A DNA stretch of 64,000 nucleotides, from the NCBI RefSeq assembly GCF_003952665.1, contig NZ_CP017946.1:620001-684000 (forward strand). Reading direction: 5' to 3'. A model generated the notes under the pieces. The model worked only from the letters and a program-made list of their open reading frames with translations. It did no database searches and was not told the DNA's origin. This DNA is from Bosea sp. Tri-49 (lineage in GTDB: Bacteria; Pseudomonadota; Alphaproteobacteria; Rhizobiales; Beijerinckiaceae). Made by a program: the position numbers and the translations under genes. Within the stretch, counting starts at the first letter, position 1; every line of letters starts with the position of its first letter. Positions 20,656 to 29,957 of this stretch are shown here, piece after piece.

Positions 20656-21465
20656 ATGTACGCCTTCACCTATCACCGCCCGGCGACCGCGCGACAGGCC
20701 GCCAGCCTCCTCGCCAAGAAGGAGGACGCCAAGCTCCTCGCCGGCGGCCATACCTTGTTGCCGACGATGAAGCAGCGCCTGGCCTCGCCCGGCGCGCTGG
20801 TCGACCTCTCCTCCTGCGCCGATCTCAAGGGCATCGCCCGCAAGGGCCGCAACCTCGTCATCGGCGCGATGACGACCCATGCCGAGGTCGCCGCCTCGCC
20901 CGAGGTGCAGGAGGCGATCCCGGCGCTGGCCTATCTCGCCAGCCATATCGGCGACCCACATGTGCGCCATCGCGGCACGATCGGCGGCTCGGTCGCCAAC
21001 AACGACCCGGCAGCCGACTATCCGGCGGCGCTATTGGCGCTCGGTGCGACGGTGGTGACCAACAAGCGCAAGCTGCCGGCGGAGGAGTTTTTCAGCGGCC
21101 TCTACGAGACCGCGCTGGACGAGGGCGAGATCATCGTCAAGGTCTCGTTCCCGGCCACTTCCAAGGCGGGCTATGCCAAGTTCCGCAATCCGGCCTCGCG
21201 CTATGCGCTGGTCGGAGTCTTCGTCGCCAAGCGCGGCAGCGAGATCGCGGTGGCGGTGACCGGCGCGGGCGAGGGCGGCGTCTTCCGTTGGCCTGAGGCG
21301 GAAGCTGCGCTGAAGGCGCGTTTCGCCTCGAAATCGCTGGATGGCCTCAAGCACACCGCCAAGGGCATCAATGGCGACATCCATGCCGATGCTGAGTATC
21401 GCGCCCATCTGATCGGCGTGATGGCGAAGCAGGCGGTGGCGCAGGCGACGGGGAAGGCGGTCTAG
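20656..21465 (+). CDS. coxM: CO dehydrogenase-type medium (FAD) subunit
   Basis: A 269-residue FAD-binding subunit of the molybdenum hydroxylase. The two FAD motifs are LLAGGHTLLPTMKQRLASPG at residues about 33-52 and the diphosphate loop TIGGSVANNDPAADYPAALL. It takes electrons from CoxS. It starts 17 bases after coxL. Its stop codon TAG overlaps the stop of the convergent SRPBCC gene in the shared CTAG at 21462-21465. Confidence 0.92.
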   Translation: MYAFTYHRPATARQAASLLAKKEDAKLLAGGHTLLPTMKQRLASPGALVDLSSCADLKGIARKGRNLVIGAMTTHAEVAASPEVQEAIPALAYLASHIGDPHVRHRGTIGGSVANNDPAADYPAALLALGATVVTNKRKLPAEEFFSGLYETALDEGEIIVKVSFPATSKAGYAKFRNPASRYALVGVFVAKRGSEIAVAVTGAGEGGVFRWPEAEAALKARFASKSLDGLKHTAKGINGDIHADAEYRAHLIGVMAKQAVAQATGKAV

Positions 21466-21941
21466 CTGGCGGGCAGGCGTGCGCCGGTCGTGAGGTAGTG
21501 GTTCATCGACCGCTCCCAGAAGTCCATCATCGCGGTCCAGCGCTCCTGCGAAAAGGCAGCGAGCGCTGCCTCCGCGCCAGGCGCCAGGCCGGTCACGGTG
21601 TAGCGGATATCGACATCGCAACCATGCGCTGCCGGCGCGAGGCGGATATCGATCTCGGTCAGCGCTTCGCCCGGTGTGAAGCGGATGAAGCGAATGCGCT
21701 CATTCGGCTCGTAGTCGCTGGTGAACCACAAGGTCGGCTCGGCACCGTGCTGCCGGGTCTGGAAGACGCAACCCTTCTCCGCCACGCCCGAGACGGAATG
21801 CACCATCTCGAAGCGCCAGCCATCGAGCCAGTCTTCCTCGGCGGACGGGCAAAGTAGTGCGAAGGCCCTCGCGGGAGAGCCTTCGATCCTCTGGACATGA
21901 TGGCGACTGACCAGCGGCGCGGAAACGACATGGCGGGTCAT
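21462..21941 (-). CDS. SRPBCC-fold (START-like) protein
   Basis: A 159-residue protein with an SRPBCC/polyketide cyclase-like pattern: HVQRIEGSPARAFALLCPSAEEDWLDGWRFEMV near the start and ERWTAMMDFWERSMNHYL at the end. It is a small hydrophobic-ligand-binding fold with no predicted catalysis. I prefer the start at 21939-21941, with AAAGGCC before it, over a start 13 codons earlier. It sits convergently after coxM inside the cox region, sharing four bases with the coxM stop. Confidence 0.75.
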   Translation of the reverse strand: MTRHVVSAPLVSRHHVQRIEGSPARAFALLCPSAEEDWLDGWRFEMVHSVSGVAEKGCVFQTRQHGAEPTLWFTSDYEPNERIRFIRFTPGEALTEIDIRLAPAAHGCDVDIRYTVTGLAPGAEAALAAFSQERWTAMMDFWERSMNHYLTTGARLPAS

Positions 21942-22008
21942 GATTGGCCTTTCGCGACGGATCAGCGCCTCAGGAAGCATCTGGCAGATGCGTCGAGGCG
22001 ATGGTCCG

Positions 22009-22362
22009 TCAATAGAAGAACCGCTCCTCGGCGATCTTGCCGTTCTTGACCGTATAGAGCCCGATCTCGTGCATCTTGCGGCGCTCGCCGCTCTCCTTGA
22101 CGGTGACGTCGAAGTAGAAGTGCACGGCGAACTGGTCGCCGTTGAGATAGGGGCCCGCGGTTGTGAACTCGTGCACCTCGTGATTGGCGACCCACCATTC
22201 GCCCTTGCCTTTCATCGCCTCCTTGCCGTGGCACTCCGCCATCGGCCCCGGCATGTTCTCGAAACTGGCGATGTCAGCGGCATTATAGGTCGCGGCTGCC
22301 TCGTCGTGCTTGCCCTCCTTCAGCAGGGCAACGAAATCATTGGCGAGATCCTGCGTGGTCAT
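22009..22362 (-). CDS. SnoaL/NTF2-like protein
   Basis: A 117-residue cone-shaped (NTF2-like) protein. The pattern DLANDFVALLKEGKHDEAAA, MAECHGKEAMKGKGEWWVAN, DQFAVHFYFDVTVKESGERR and IGLYTVKNGKIAEERFFY follows SnoaL-like domains exactly. Start at 22360-22362 is supported by GAGGAG upstream. It belongs to a two-gene minus-strand stretch with the SRPBCC gene that interrupts the cox genes. No active-site residues for a known reaction are identifiable. Confidence 0.85.
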   Translation of the reverse strand: MTTQDLANDFVALLKEGKHDEAAATYNAADIASFENMPGPMAECHGKEAMKGKGEWWVANHEVHEFTTAGPYLNGDQFAVHFYFDVTVKESGERRKMHEIGLYTVKNGKIAEERFFY

Positions 22363-22480
22363 TTCGCGTCTCCTCAGTGAGGGCACGATGGTAGACTCCC
22401 ATCCCGTCCCGATCGTGACAGCAGAGCGCCCTGCATCAGCGCCGCTTCCGTCACTGCCGGCAGCAGGCTAGACCTTGTCC

Positions 22481-23401
22481 ATGCTGACCTCATCGCGCCT
22501 TCCGACCTCGATCGACGCCACGCTCTCCATGCTGCAGGCGCAGGGCTATGTCGCCGACCGGGCACTGGCGACCGTGCTCTTCCTGGCGCTGCGGATGAAG
22601 CGGCCGCTGCTGCTGGAGGGGGAGGCCGGCACCGGCAAGACCGAGATCGCCAAAGTGCTGTCGGCCGCGCTCGGGCGCCGGCTGATCCGCCTGCAATGCT
22701 ATGAGGGGCTCGACCTCGCCTCGGCCGTCTACGAGTGGAACTATGCCGGCCAGATGATGGCGATCCGCCTCGCCGAGGCCGGCGGCGTCGCCGGCGATCG
22801 CGAGCGGCTGGAGAGCGACCTGTTCTCCGAGCGCTATCTGGTCAAGCGTCCGCTGCTGCAGGCGCTGGAGCCGCAGGAGGGCGGCGCGCCAATCCTTTTG
22901 ATCGACGAGCTCGACCGCACCGACGAGGCCTTCGAGGCCTTCCTGCTCGAAGTGCTCGCCGATGCGCAGGTGACGATCCCCGAGCTAGGGACGATCAAGG
23001 CGGCCGAGCCGCCGATCGTGATCCTGACCTCGAACCGCACCCGCGAGATCCATGACGCGCTGAAGCGCCGCTGCCTCTATCACTGGGTCGGCTATCCCGA
23101 CGCCGCCCGCGAGCTCGCTATCCTGAAGGCGAAGGCTCCGGGCGCGCCGGCCAAGCTGGCGAAGCAGGTCGTCTCCTTCGTGCAGGCGATCCGCAAGGAG
23201 GAGCTGTTCAAGGCGCCTGGTGTCGCCGAGACGCTCGACTGGGCGAGCGCCTTGGTGGAGCTCGACGCGGTGGCGCTCGATCCGGCGATCGTTTCCGACA
23301 CGCTGGGGGCACTGCTGAAGTACCAGGACGATATCCAGGCGATGCAGGGTTCGAAGGTGAGCGAACTGCTCGACCAGGCCAAGCAGGCGGCGCGATCCTA
23401 G
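22481..23401 (+). CDS. coxD: MoxR-family AAA+ ATPase (CoxD-like)
   Basis: A 306-residue AAA+ ATPase. The Walker A site is LLEGEAGTGKTEIAK, the Walker B is LLIDELDRTDEAFEAFLLE, and sensor 1 is VILTSNRTREIHDA. In the cox system CoxD together with the VWA protein CoxE matures the active-site sulfur and copper of the dehydrogenase. Its presence beside a form II enzyme suggests that maturation is kept. It starts at the ATG at 22481. The repeat at 23402-23495 follows it directly. Confidence 0.88.
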   Translation: MLTSSRLPTSIDATLSMLQAQGYVADRALATVLFLALRMKRPLLLEGEAGTGKTEIAKVLSAALGRRLIRLQCYEGLDLASAVYEWNYAGQMMAIRLAEAGGVAGDRERLESDLFSERYLVKRPLLQALEPQEGGAPILLIDELDRTDEAFEAFLLEVLADAQVTIPELGTIKAAEPPIVILTSNRTREIHDALKRRCLYHWVGYPDAARELAILKAKAPGAPAKLAKQVVSFVQAIRKEELFKAPGVAETLDWASALVELDAVALDPAIVSDTLGALLKYQDDIQAMQGSKVSELLDQAKQAARS

Positions 23402-23495
23402 CCGTCATTCTCGGGCGAAGCGAAGCGCAGACCCGAGAATCTCAGGCAGGATCGAGCTGGTTTCCGAGATGCTCGGGTCAAGCCCGAGCATGACG
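23402..23495. repeat. Structured intergenic repeat, family A copy 2
   Basis: A 94-bp copy with the same ends as 4466-4574 (CCGTCATTCTCGGGC at left, GCCCGAGCATGACG at right) and the same two hairpins; only the centre differs. Unlike the other copies it sits between co-oriented genes inside the cox accessory operon, so it may affect coxD-coxE expression. Confidence 0.85.
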
Positions 23496-23515
23496 CGCAA
23501 TAGCTGGAGCAAGCG

Positions 23516-23890
23516 ATGAACGACGACATCAAGGCGATCGAGGCCGCGACCTGGACCTATCTCGACGGGCTCTATGAGGGCGATGTCGAAAAGCTCGGCT
23601 CGGTCTTCCACGCGACCAGCGCGCTGACGCAGTCGCTCGACGGCGAGCTCAAGGTGGTGCCGCGCGAGCAGTGGTTCGAAGCGGTGCGGAACCGCAAATC
23701 GCCGAAGGAGACCGGGCTGGAGCGCGGTGACCACATCCTGGCGATCGATCTGATTGGGCCGTCCATGGCGCTGGTCAAGGTCAAGTGCCAGATGCCGCCG
23801 CGCTATTTCACCGACCTTCTGTCGTTCCTGATGGTCGACGGCAGATGGGTCGTGGCGCAGAAAGTGTTCATGACCGAGACGGCCGCTTGA
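23516..23890 (+). CDS. NTF2-like (DUF4440/lumazine-binding type) protein
   Basis: A 124-residue protein with the pattern of an NTF2-fold domain: DDIKAIEAATWTYLDGLYEG, DVEKLGSVFHATSALTQSLD, LVKVKCQMPPRYFTDLLSFL and the closing GRWVVAQKVFMTE. This resembles the putative lumazine-binding family. The stop codon TGA overlaps the TTG start of coxE (bases 23887-23890), so the two are coupled. A role in the cox cluster is not known. Confidence 0.85.
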   Translation: MNDDIKAIEAATWTYLDGLYEGDVEKLGSVFHATSALTQSLDGELKVVPREQWFEAVRNRKSPKETGLERGDHILAIDLIGPSMALVKVKCQMPPRYFTDLLSFLMVDGRWVVAQKVFMTETAA

Positions 23891-25086
23891 GCGGCAGGCT
23901 CGCCGAGAACGTCGCCTATTTCGCCCGCGCTTTGCGGGGCGCTGGCCTGCGCGTCGGGCCCGGCGCCGTGGTCGAGGCGGTCGAGGCGCTGGCTGATGGG
24001 GCGCTTGGCGGCCGCGATGACGTCTATTGGGCGCTGCACGCGATCTTTGTGAAAAAGCACGAGGATTCAGCCGTCTACGATCAGGCCTTCCGGCTGTTCT
24101 GGCGCCGGCGCGGGCTGATCGAGAAATTGATGGCGCAGATGTCGCCGGTGACGCCGCGGGTCGACAGTGAGCCGCAGAAGCCGGAGGCGGGGGCGCTGCG
24201 CGTCGCCGAGGCCTTCACGCCGCCGCCGCGCGAGGAGGAACCGCCGGTCGAGCTGACCGAACTCACCGCCCGGCTCACCGTCTCCGAGCGCGAGACACTG
24301 AAATCGCGCGACTTCGCCCAGATGAGCGCAGCCGAGATCGCCAAGGCACGCCAGCTCATCGGAGAGCTGAAGTTGCCGAATGATGCCGTGCCAACGCGGC
24401 GCTTCCAGGCGGCGCATGCCGGGGCCCGGATCGACCCGCGCCGCACCTTCCGCCGCTCGCTCAGGAGTGGCGGCGCCTCGATCGATCTTGCCTTTCGCGA
24501 GCGGGCAGAGGTGCATCCGCCGCTGGTCGCACTCGTCGACATCTCCGGCTCGATGGCCGAGTATTCGCGCATCTTCCTGCATTTCCTGCACGCCATCACC
24601 GAGCAGCGCCGCCGCGTGCACTCCTTCGTCTTCGGCACGCGCCTGACCAATGTCACGCGCAGCTTGCGCGCCCGCGACCCCGACGAGGCCCTGGCGCTCG
24701 CCGGCAAGGCGGCGCCGGACTGGGAAGGGGGAACGCGCATCGCCTCGGCGCTGCATGCCTTCAACCGCGTCTGGTCGCGCCGGGTGCTGGCGGGCGGGGC
24801 GGTGGTGCTGCTCTTCACCGACGGACTGGAGCGCCATCTCGGCCCCGATCTTTCCTTCGAGATGGACCGCCTGCACCGGTCCTGCCGGCAGCTGACCTGG
24901 CTCAACCCGCTGCTGCGCTATGACGCCTTCGAGGCGCGCGCCAGCGGTATCCGGACGATGCTGCCCCATGTCGATCAGTTCCGACCGATCCACAATCTCG
25001 CGGCAATGGCCGATCTTTGCACGGCATTGTCATCCGACGCACGGCAGATCACCGATCCGCGGCAGTGGTTGAAGAAGGCGGGTTGA
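23887..25086 (+). CDS. coxE: VWA-domain protein CoxE
   Basis: A 399-residue VWA protein. The MIDAS motif is VDISGSMAEYS, followed by a long VWA fold with GGTRIASALHAFN and LFTDGLER. CoxE works with the MoxR ATPase CoxD in maturation of the dehydrogenase. I start it at TTG 23887, which overlaps the preceding stop (TTGA) and where the family pattern ENVAYFARALRGAGLRVGPG begins; the open frame also extends 34 codons upstream across the previous gene. The TTG start is unusual but supported by coupling. Confidence 0.85.
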   Translation: MSGRLAENVAYFARALRGAGLRVGPGAVVEAVEALADGALGGRDDVYWALHAIFVKKHEDSAVYDQAFRLFWRRRGLIEKLMAQMSPVTPRVDSEPQKPEAGALRVAEAFTPPPREEEPPVELTELTARLTVSERETLKSRDFAQMSAAEIAKARQLIGELKLPNDAVPTRRFQAAHAGARIDPRRTFRRSLRSGGASIDLAFRERAEVHPPLVALVDISGSMAEYSRIFLHFLHAITEQRRRVHSFVFGTRLTNVTRSLRARDPDEALALAGKAAPDWEGGTRIASALHAFNRVWSRRVLAGGAVVLLFTDGLERHLGPDLSFEMDRLHRSCRQLTWLNPLLRYDAFEARASGIRTMLPHVDQFRPIHNLAAMADLCTALSSDARQITDPRQWLKKAG

Positions 25087-25124
25087 GTCATGATCTCAAC
25101 AGTATCCGTAGCGGAACCGCTCCC

Positions 25125-25451
<327 letters not shown>

Positions 25452-25463
25452 GGGAGCCCGTCG

Positions 25464-26096
25464 ATGCCCTCCTGGGAAACGCTCCTCGCCTTCGCGACGG
25501 TGACGCTGCTCATCGCCTATTTCCCCGGCCCGGCGCTGCTCTATACGGCGGCGCAGACCATCGCCCATGGCCGCAAGGCCGGGCTGATGGCGATGCTCGG
25601 CATCCATCTCGGCTGCTATGTCCACGTCATCGCCGCGGCCTTCGGCCTGTCGGCGGTGTTCAAGCACGTGCCGGAGCTCTATTTCGCGGTGAAGATCGTC
25701 GGCGCGCTCTATCTGGTCTGGCTCGGCATCGGCATGATCCGTTCCAAGCTAGGCGGCGCCGAGGTTGAGGCCGTGGCGCCGGCCAAGACGGTCCGGCGCG
25801 CTCTGATCGATTCCTTCATCGTCGAGGTGCTGAACCCGAAGGTCGCGCTGTTCTTCATCGCGCTCTTGCCGCAGTTCGTCGATCCTGCGGCCGCACTGCC
25901 GGTCTGGGCGCAGTTCCTGATCCTCGGCACCATCGTCAACTTCGCCTTTTCCTCGGCCGATCTGATCACTGTCCTGGCTGCCAGCCTGGTGATGAAGACG
26001 ATGAAGGCGAGCCGCGCCGGCTTTGCCTTCGGGCGCTGGCTCGGCGGCTCGCTGATGATCGGGCTCGGCCTCAAGCTCGCCACCGACAAGGGCTGA
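25464..26096 (+). CDS. LysE family translocator (copy A)
   Basis: A 210-residue membrane protein with the LysE signature FPGPALLYTAAQTIAHGRKAG and the later VLNPKVALFFIALLPQFVDP. It belongs to the amino acid exporter family with about six membrane segments. It lies 12 bases after the XdhC-N gene and 4 bases before its tandem paralogue, within the cox operon. Nothing in the sequence links it to CO metabolism. Confidence 0.9.
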   Translation: MPSWETLLAFATVTLLIAYFPGPALLYTAAQTIAHGRKAGLMAMLGIHLGCYVHVIAAAFGLSAVFKHVPELYFAVKIVGALYLVWLGIGMIRSKLGGAEVEAVAPAKTVRRALIDSFIVEVLNPKVALFFIALLPQFVDPAAALPVWAQFLILGTIVNFAFSSADLITVLAASLVMKTMKASRAGFAFGRWLGGSLMIGLGLKLATDKG

Positions 26097-26100
26097 CCCG

Positions 26101-26730
26101 ATGGCGCCGATCGAAGTCCTCTTCGCACTCGTCCTGGCGACGCTCGTCTTCGCCTATATCCCCGGACCGGCGGTGCTCTACATCGCTGCCCAGACCATGT
26201 CGCGTGGCCGCAAGGCCGGCTTCATGGCGGTGCTCGGCGTTCACCTCGCCGATTTTGTCCATGTCCTCGCCGCCGCCTTCGGCCTGTCGGCGATCTTCCG
26301 GCATGTGCCGGAGCTCTATCTGGCGATGAAGCTGCTCGGCGCCGCCTATCTGATCTGGCTCGGCATCAGCTTCTTCCGCCGCGTGGCGCCGGTTGAGGTC
26401 GCTGCCGATGTCGCGCCGCGCACGCCGATGCGGGCGCTTGCCGACAGTCTCGCGGTCGAATTGCTCAATCCGAAGACGACGATCTTCTTCGTGTCTTTCC
26501 TGCCGCAATTCGTCGATCCGTCGGCAAGCCTGCCGCTCTGGGCGCAGTTCCTGATCCTCGGCGTCGTGGTGAACCTGCTCTTCACCTCCTCCTCGATCCT
26601 GACGGTGCTGACCGCCTCCTATATGCAGGCGAAGGTCGCCGCCAACGGCGCTGCGCAACGCGTGATCCGGGCGATCGGCGGCACCATTCTGATCGGGCTC
26701 GGCGCCCGCATCGCGCTCGATCGGAACTGA
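26101..26730 (+). CDS. LysE family translocator (copy B)
   Basis: A 209-residue membrane protein similar throughout to the preceding gene; shared stretches include YIPGPAVLYIAAQTMSRGRK and LNPKTTIFFVSFLPQFVDPS. The two are tandem paralogues. It ends 8 bases before the XdhC Rossmann-domain gene. Its transport substrate is unknown. Confidence 0.9.
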   Translation: MAPIEVLFALVLATLVFAYIPGPAVLYIAAQTMSRGRKAGFMAVLGVHLADFVHVLAAAFGLSAIFRHVPELYLAMKLLGAAYLIWLGISFFRRVAPVEVAADVAPRTPMRALADSLAVELLNPKTTIFFVSFLPQFVDPSASLPLWAQFLILGVVVNLLFTSSSILTVLTASYMQAKVAANGAAQRVIRAIGGTILIGLGARIALDRN

Positions 26731-26738
26731 GTCAGCCG

Positions 26739-27431
26739 ATGGATCTTTCGCTTCTCTCCGTACTCAATGCCGAGCGCGCCGCCCGGCGCGCGACGGTGCT
26801 GGTGACCGAGCTCGGCGCGGGCGAGCAGCGCCTGGTCAAGGAGGCCGATCTTTCCGGCGATCCGCTGACGGAGGCGCTCGACAAGCAACTGCGCAGCGGC
26901 AAGAGCGGCAATGTCGAAGTCGACGGCAAGGCCTATTTCCTGACCGTGCAGGCGCCGCCGCTGCGTCTCGTCGTCACCGGCGCCGTCCATATCTCGCAGG
27001 CGCTGGCGCCGATGGCCAAGCTCCTCGATCTCGACATCGCGGTCATCGACCCGCGAACCGCCTTCGCCACGGCCGAGCGCTTTCCGGACGTCACGTTGCT
27101 TGCAGAATGGCCGGAGGAGGCGCTGCAGCGCCTGCCGTTTGATGGCTATACGGCCTTCGTCGCGCTGACGCATGATCCGAAGATCGATGATCCCGCATTG
27201 CAGGCGGCGCTGCGCTCGGACTGCTTCTATATCGGCGCGCTCGGCAGCCGGAAGACGCATGGCAAGCGCCTGGAACGGCTCGCTGCCGCGGGCTTCGGCG
27301 AAGCCGATGTGAAGCGCATCCATGCGCCGATCGGGCTCGACATCGGCGCGGTCTCGCCGGCCGAGATCGCGCTCGCCATCCTCGCCGAGATTGTGCAGGC
27401 GCTGCGCGGCCCGCGTCGCAAGCCCGCTTGA
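26739..27431 (+). CDS. XdhC-type Rossmann-domain protein
   Basis: A 230-residue protein corresponding to the C-terminal XdhC Rossmann domain plus a preceding part. The pattern LRLVVTGAVHISQALAPMAK resembles the nucleotide-binding beta-alpha unit, with VIDPRTAFATAERFPDV, YTAFVALTHDPKIDDPALQA and CFYIGALGSRKTHGKRLERL as conserved XdhC motifs. It should form the second half of the maturation factor whose first half is at 25125. Confidence 0.85.
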   Translation: MDLSLLSVLNAERAARRATVLVTELGAGEQRLVKEADLSGDPLTEALDKQLRSGKSGNVEVDGKAYFLTVQAPPLRLVVTGAVHISQALAPMAKLLDLDIAVIDPRTAFATAERFPDVTLLAEWPEEALQRLPFDGYTAFVALTHDPKIDDPALQAALRSDCFYIGALGSRKTHGKRLERLAAAGFGEADVKRIHAPIGLDIGAVSPAEIALAILAEIVQALRGPRRKPA

Positions 27432-27444
27432 GAGATAACGCTCC

Positions 27445-29061
27445 ATGAAATTCGGTCCTGTCCCGATCGCCGAAGCCGCCGGCTGCGTCGCGGCCCACAC
27501 CGTGCGCGCCGGCGAGGCGATCGTGCGCAAGGGCGCGACGATCAGCGAAGAGGACGCGCGCAAGCTTGCCGCGGCCGGATTGACCGAGATCGTCGCCGTG
27601 CAGTTCGAGGCCGGCGACATCGACGAGAATGCTGCCGCCGAGCAGTTGGCGCGGGCGCTGGCGGGCAAGGCGGTTATCACCGAGGCGCCGTTCACCGGCC
27701 GGGTCAACCTGTTCGCCGCGGCGGCGGGCATCCTGCAGATCGATACGGGCGTGATCGATGCGCTGAACGCGGTCGACGAGGCGATCACGGTCGCGACCTT
27801 GCCGGCGCTGAAGCCGGTCGTCGCTGGCGAGATGGTCGGGACGGTCAAGATCATCCCTTATGCCGTGCCGGAAAAACGGGTCGCCGAGGCGCTGGAACGG
27901 CTTGGTGCCGACAGGCCGATCGCGATCGCCGAGTACAGGCTGAAATCGGTCGCGGTCGTCTCGACCCTGCTGCCGGGCCTGAAGACGAGCGTGGTCGACA
28001 AGACTTTGCGCACCATGGCCGAGCGGCTCGATCCGGCCGGTGCCGCGATCGAACGTGACCGGCGCGTGCCGCATGAGAGCCCGCCATTGGCGCAGGCGAT
28101 CCGCGAGGCCGTGGCCGGTCCGGCCGAGCTCGTCGTGGTCTTCGGTGCTTCCGCCATCACCGACCGGCGCGATGTGGTGCCGCAGGCCCTGACCCTGGCC
28201 GGCGGCACGGTTGAACATCTCGGCATGCCGGTCGATCCTGGCAATCTGCTGATGCTGGGTACGCTGGGTGGCAAGCCGGTGATCGGCGCGCCGGGTTGTG
28301 CCCGCTCGCCCAAGGAGAACGGCTTCGACTGGGTGCTGCAGCGCAGCCTTGCCGGCGTGCCGGTCAGCCGCGCCGACATTCAGAAGATGGGCGTCGGCGG
28401 GCTTCTGATGGAAATCGTCTCGCGGCCACAGCCGCGCGCGCCCGGCCGGGGTGAGGCCGCGCCTGTCGCCGGCATCGTGCTGGCGGCCGGGCGCTCGACC
28501 CGCATGGGCGTCGGCAACAAGCTGCTGCAGGAGGTCCGCGGCAAGCCGCTGGTGCGCCACGCCGTCGAGGCGCAAATTGCTTCGCGCGCCGCGCCGGTGA
28601 TCGTCGTCACCGGCCACCAGCAGGGCGAGGTCCGCGCCGCGCTCGCCGGGCTCGACGTCACCGTGGTGCACAACCCGGCCTTCGCCGACGGGCTGGCCGG
28701 CTCGCTCAAGGCCGGGCTCGCGGCGCTGCCGGCGGAGGTGCCCGGCGTCGTCGTCTCGCTCGGCGACATGCCGAACGTCACCGCCGGTGTCATCGACCGG
28801 CTGGCGCAGGCCTTCGCCGATCGGCCCGACGCACTCGCGGTGGCGCCAACCCTGCTCGGCCAGCGCGGCAATCCGGTGCTGCTGTCGCGTGCCATCTTCC
28901 CCGAGGTCGCCAAGCTGGGCGGCGATCAGGGCGCGCGGCGGCTGCTCGACGCCGCCGGTGACGCGGTCGAGGAGATCGCGCTTGACGATCCCGCCATCGC
29001 GCTCGACATCGACACGCCCGAGGCGCTGAGGGCACTGACAGGGCAGAGCCCGCGCAGCTGA
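27445..29061 (+). CDS. Molybdopterin-binding / nucleotidyltransferase fusion (MocA/MobA-like)
   Basis: A 538-residue two-domain protein. The N-terminal part (about residues 1-330) is a MoeA/MoaB-like molybdopterin-binding domain (KFGPVPIAEAAGCVAAHTVR; VVFGASAITDRRDVVPQAL). The C-terminal part (from about 345) is a GT-A nucleotidyltransferase with VAGIVLAAGRSTRMGVGNKL and SLGDMPNVTAGVIDRL, which in MocA/MobA makes the cytosine or guanine dinucleotide of Mo cofactor. It is the last cox accessory gene and probably makes the molybdopterin cytosine dinucleotide for CoxL. Confidence 0.88.
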   Translation: MKFGPVPIAEAAGCVAAHTVRAGEAIVRKGATISEEDARKLAAAGLTEIVAVQFEAGDIDENAAAEQLARALAGKAVITEAPFTGRVNLFAAAAGILQIDTGVIDALNAVDEAITVATLPALKPVVAGEMVGTVKIIPYAVPEKRVAEALERLGADRPIAIAEYRLKSVAVVSTLLPGLKTSVVDKTLRTMAERLDPAGAAIERDRRVPHESPPLAQAIREAVAGPAELVVVFGASAITDRRDVVPQALTLAGGTVEHLGMPVDPGNLLMLGTLGGKPVIGAPGCARSPKENGFDWVLQRSLAGVPVSRADIQKMGVGGLLMEIVSRPQPRAPGRGEAAPVAGIVLAAGRSTRMGVGNKLLQEVRGKPLVRHAVEAQIASRAAPVIVVTGHQQGEVRAALAGLDVTVVHNPAFADGLAGSLKAGLAALPAEVPGVVVSLGDMPNVTAGVIDRLAQAFADRPDALAVAPTLLGQRGNPVLLSRAIFPEVAKLGGDQGARRLLDAAGDAVEEIALDDPAIALDIDTPEALRALTGQSPRS

Positions 29062-29065
29062 GGCT

Positions 29066-29806
29066 TCAACGCTTCCAGTGGAAGCCCAAGGTTGCGTAGA
29101 TCTCACTCTTGTCGTCTCTGGATTTCTGCGCGCCTGCCGATAGCCGCCAGATGATGCCGAAGAGCTCCATGCCGGTGAGGTGCATGCCGAGCCGGACCTT
29201 GAAGTAGTCGCGCTCGCGATAGAGTTCGACTTCCGGGCCGAGATAGAGCCGTTGCGTGATCTTCCAACCTGCTGCCACCCGCGCGCCGGAGCGCCCGCTG
29301 CCAGCCGCCACTGCATAAGCGTTGACCTGAATCAGCGAGTTTTTGTCGGGCGCCGCCCAGACATCCAATTGGATTCGAGGACCGACACGCTGGCCGATGC
29401 CGTGCCAGTCGCGCCACCTCAGATACGACGTCTCGAGGTCGGGCCCGACCGAAACGGCGACGAAGCTGTCATGGATTCGCCACTCATAGCCGAGTAGTGC
29501 GCCGACATCGCTTTTGTACAGGCTCCCTTGCGCCGGCCGACGGCGCGCGGGTTCGGTACTTGCACCCGAGACGAGGCTGAGCCTGAAGCCGCTGGCATCG
29601 AGGCCGTCGCCGCCGATGGCAAACTTCATGCCGAAAGCGCCGTAAATCTTGCCGGCGCCTGCATCCAGGGATCCGAACATCACAGCCGACAAGGGCGGCC
29701 GCTCGTGCAAGGCGGGATCGGCGTTCACTGCTGACGACAGCAGCGTGCTCGCGAGGATGATCCCCCACGCGAGCACGCCTGACCGCCCCGCGACCCCCCA
29801 CGCCAC
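29066..29806 (-). CDS. bcsS: BcsS-family outer membrane/periplasmic protein
   Basis: A 246-residue secreted protein with an N-terminal signal segment (VLAWGIILASTLLSSAVNA). The rest has alternating beta-strand character with many aromatic ends and closes ATLGFHWKR, fitting a small beta-barrel. I recognise the cellulose biosynthesis protein BcsS family, found in rhizobiales near exopolysaccharide genes, but no cellulose synthase is in the window. It is convergent with the cox genes. Medium confidence in the family name. Confidence 0.6.
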   Translation of the reverse strand: MAWGVAGRSGVLAWGIILASTLLSSAVNADPALHERPPLSAVMFGSLDAGAGKIYGAFGMKFAIGGDGLDASGFRLSLVSGASTEPARRRPAQGSLYKSDVGALLGYEWRIHDSFVAVSVGPDLETSYLRWRDWHGIGQRVGPRIQLDVWAAPDKNSLIQVNAYAVAAGSGRSGARVAAGWKITQRLYLGPEVELYRERDYFKVRLGMHLTGMELFGIIWRLSAGAQKSRDDKSEIYATLGFHWKR

Positions 29807-29957
29807 GCCAACGCCCCTCCCGCCCTTGTGATCGGGCGGTGTCGCTACACGTCATGAGTGTGGCAGCTGGCCAGATTCCTGCAAGCATTTGTTAACCATC
29901 GCGGTTCAGCCTGAAGGCAGCCGGCTCATCGTTCTCTGGTCAAGGAGCGCATCGGTC

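Noticed and set aside
27091..29316. A 741-codon minus-strand frame
   Set aside because: It overlaps the XdhC and MocA-type genes, which are supported by motifs; it shows none itself.
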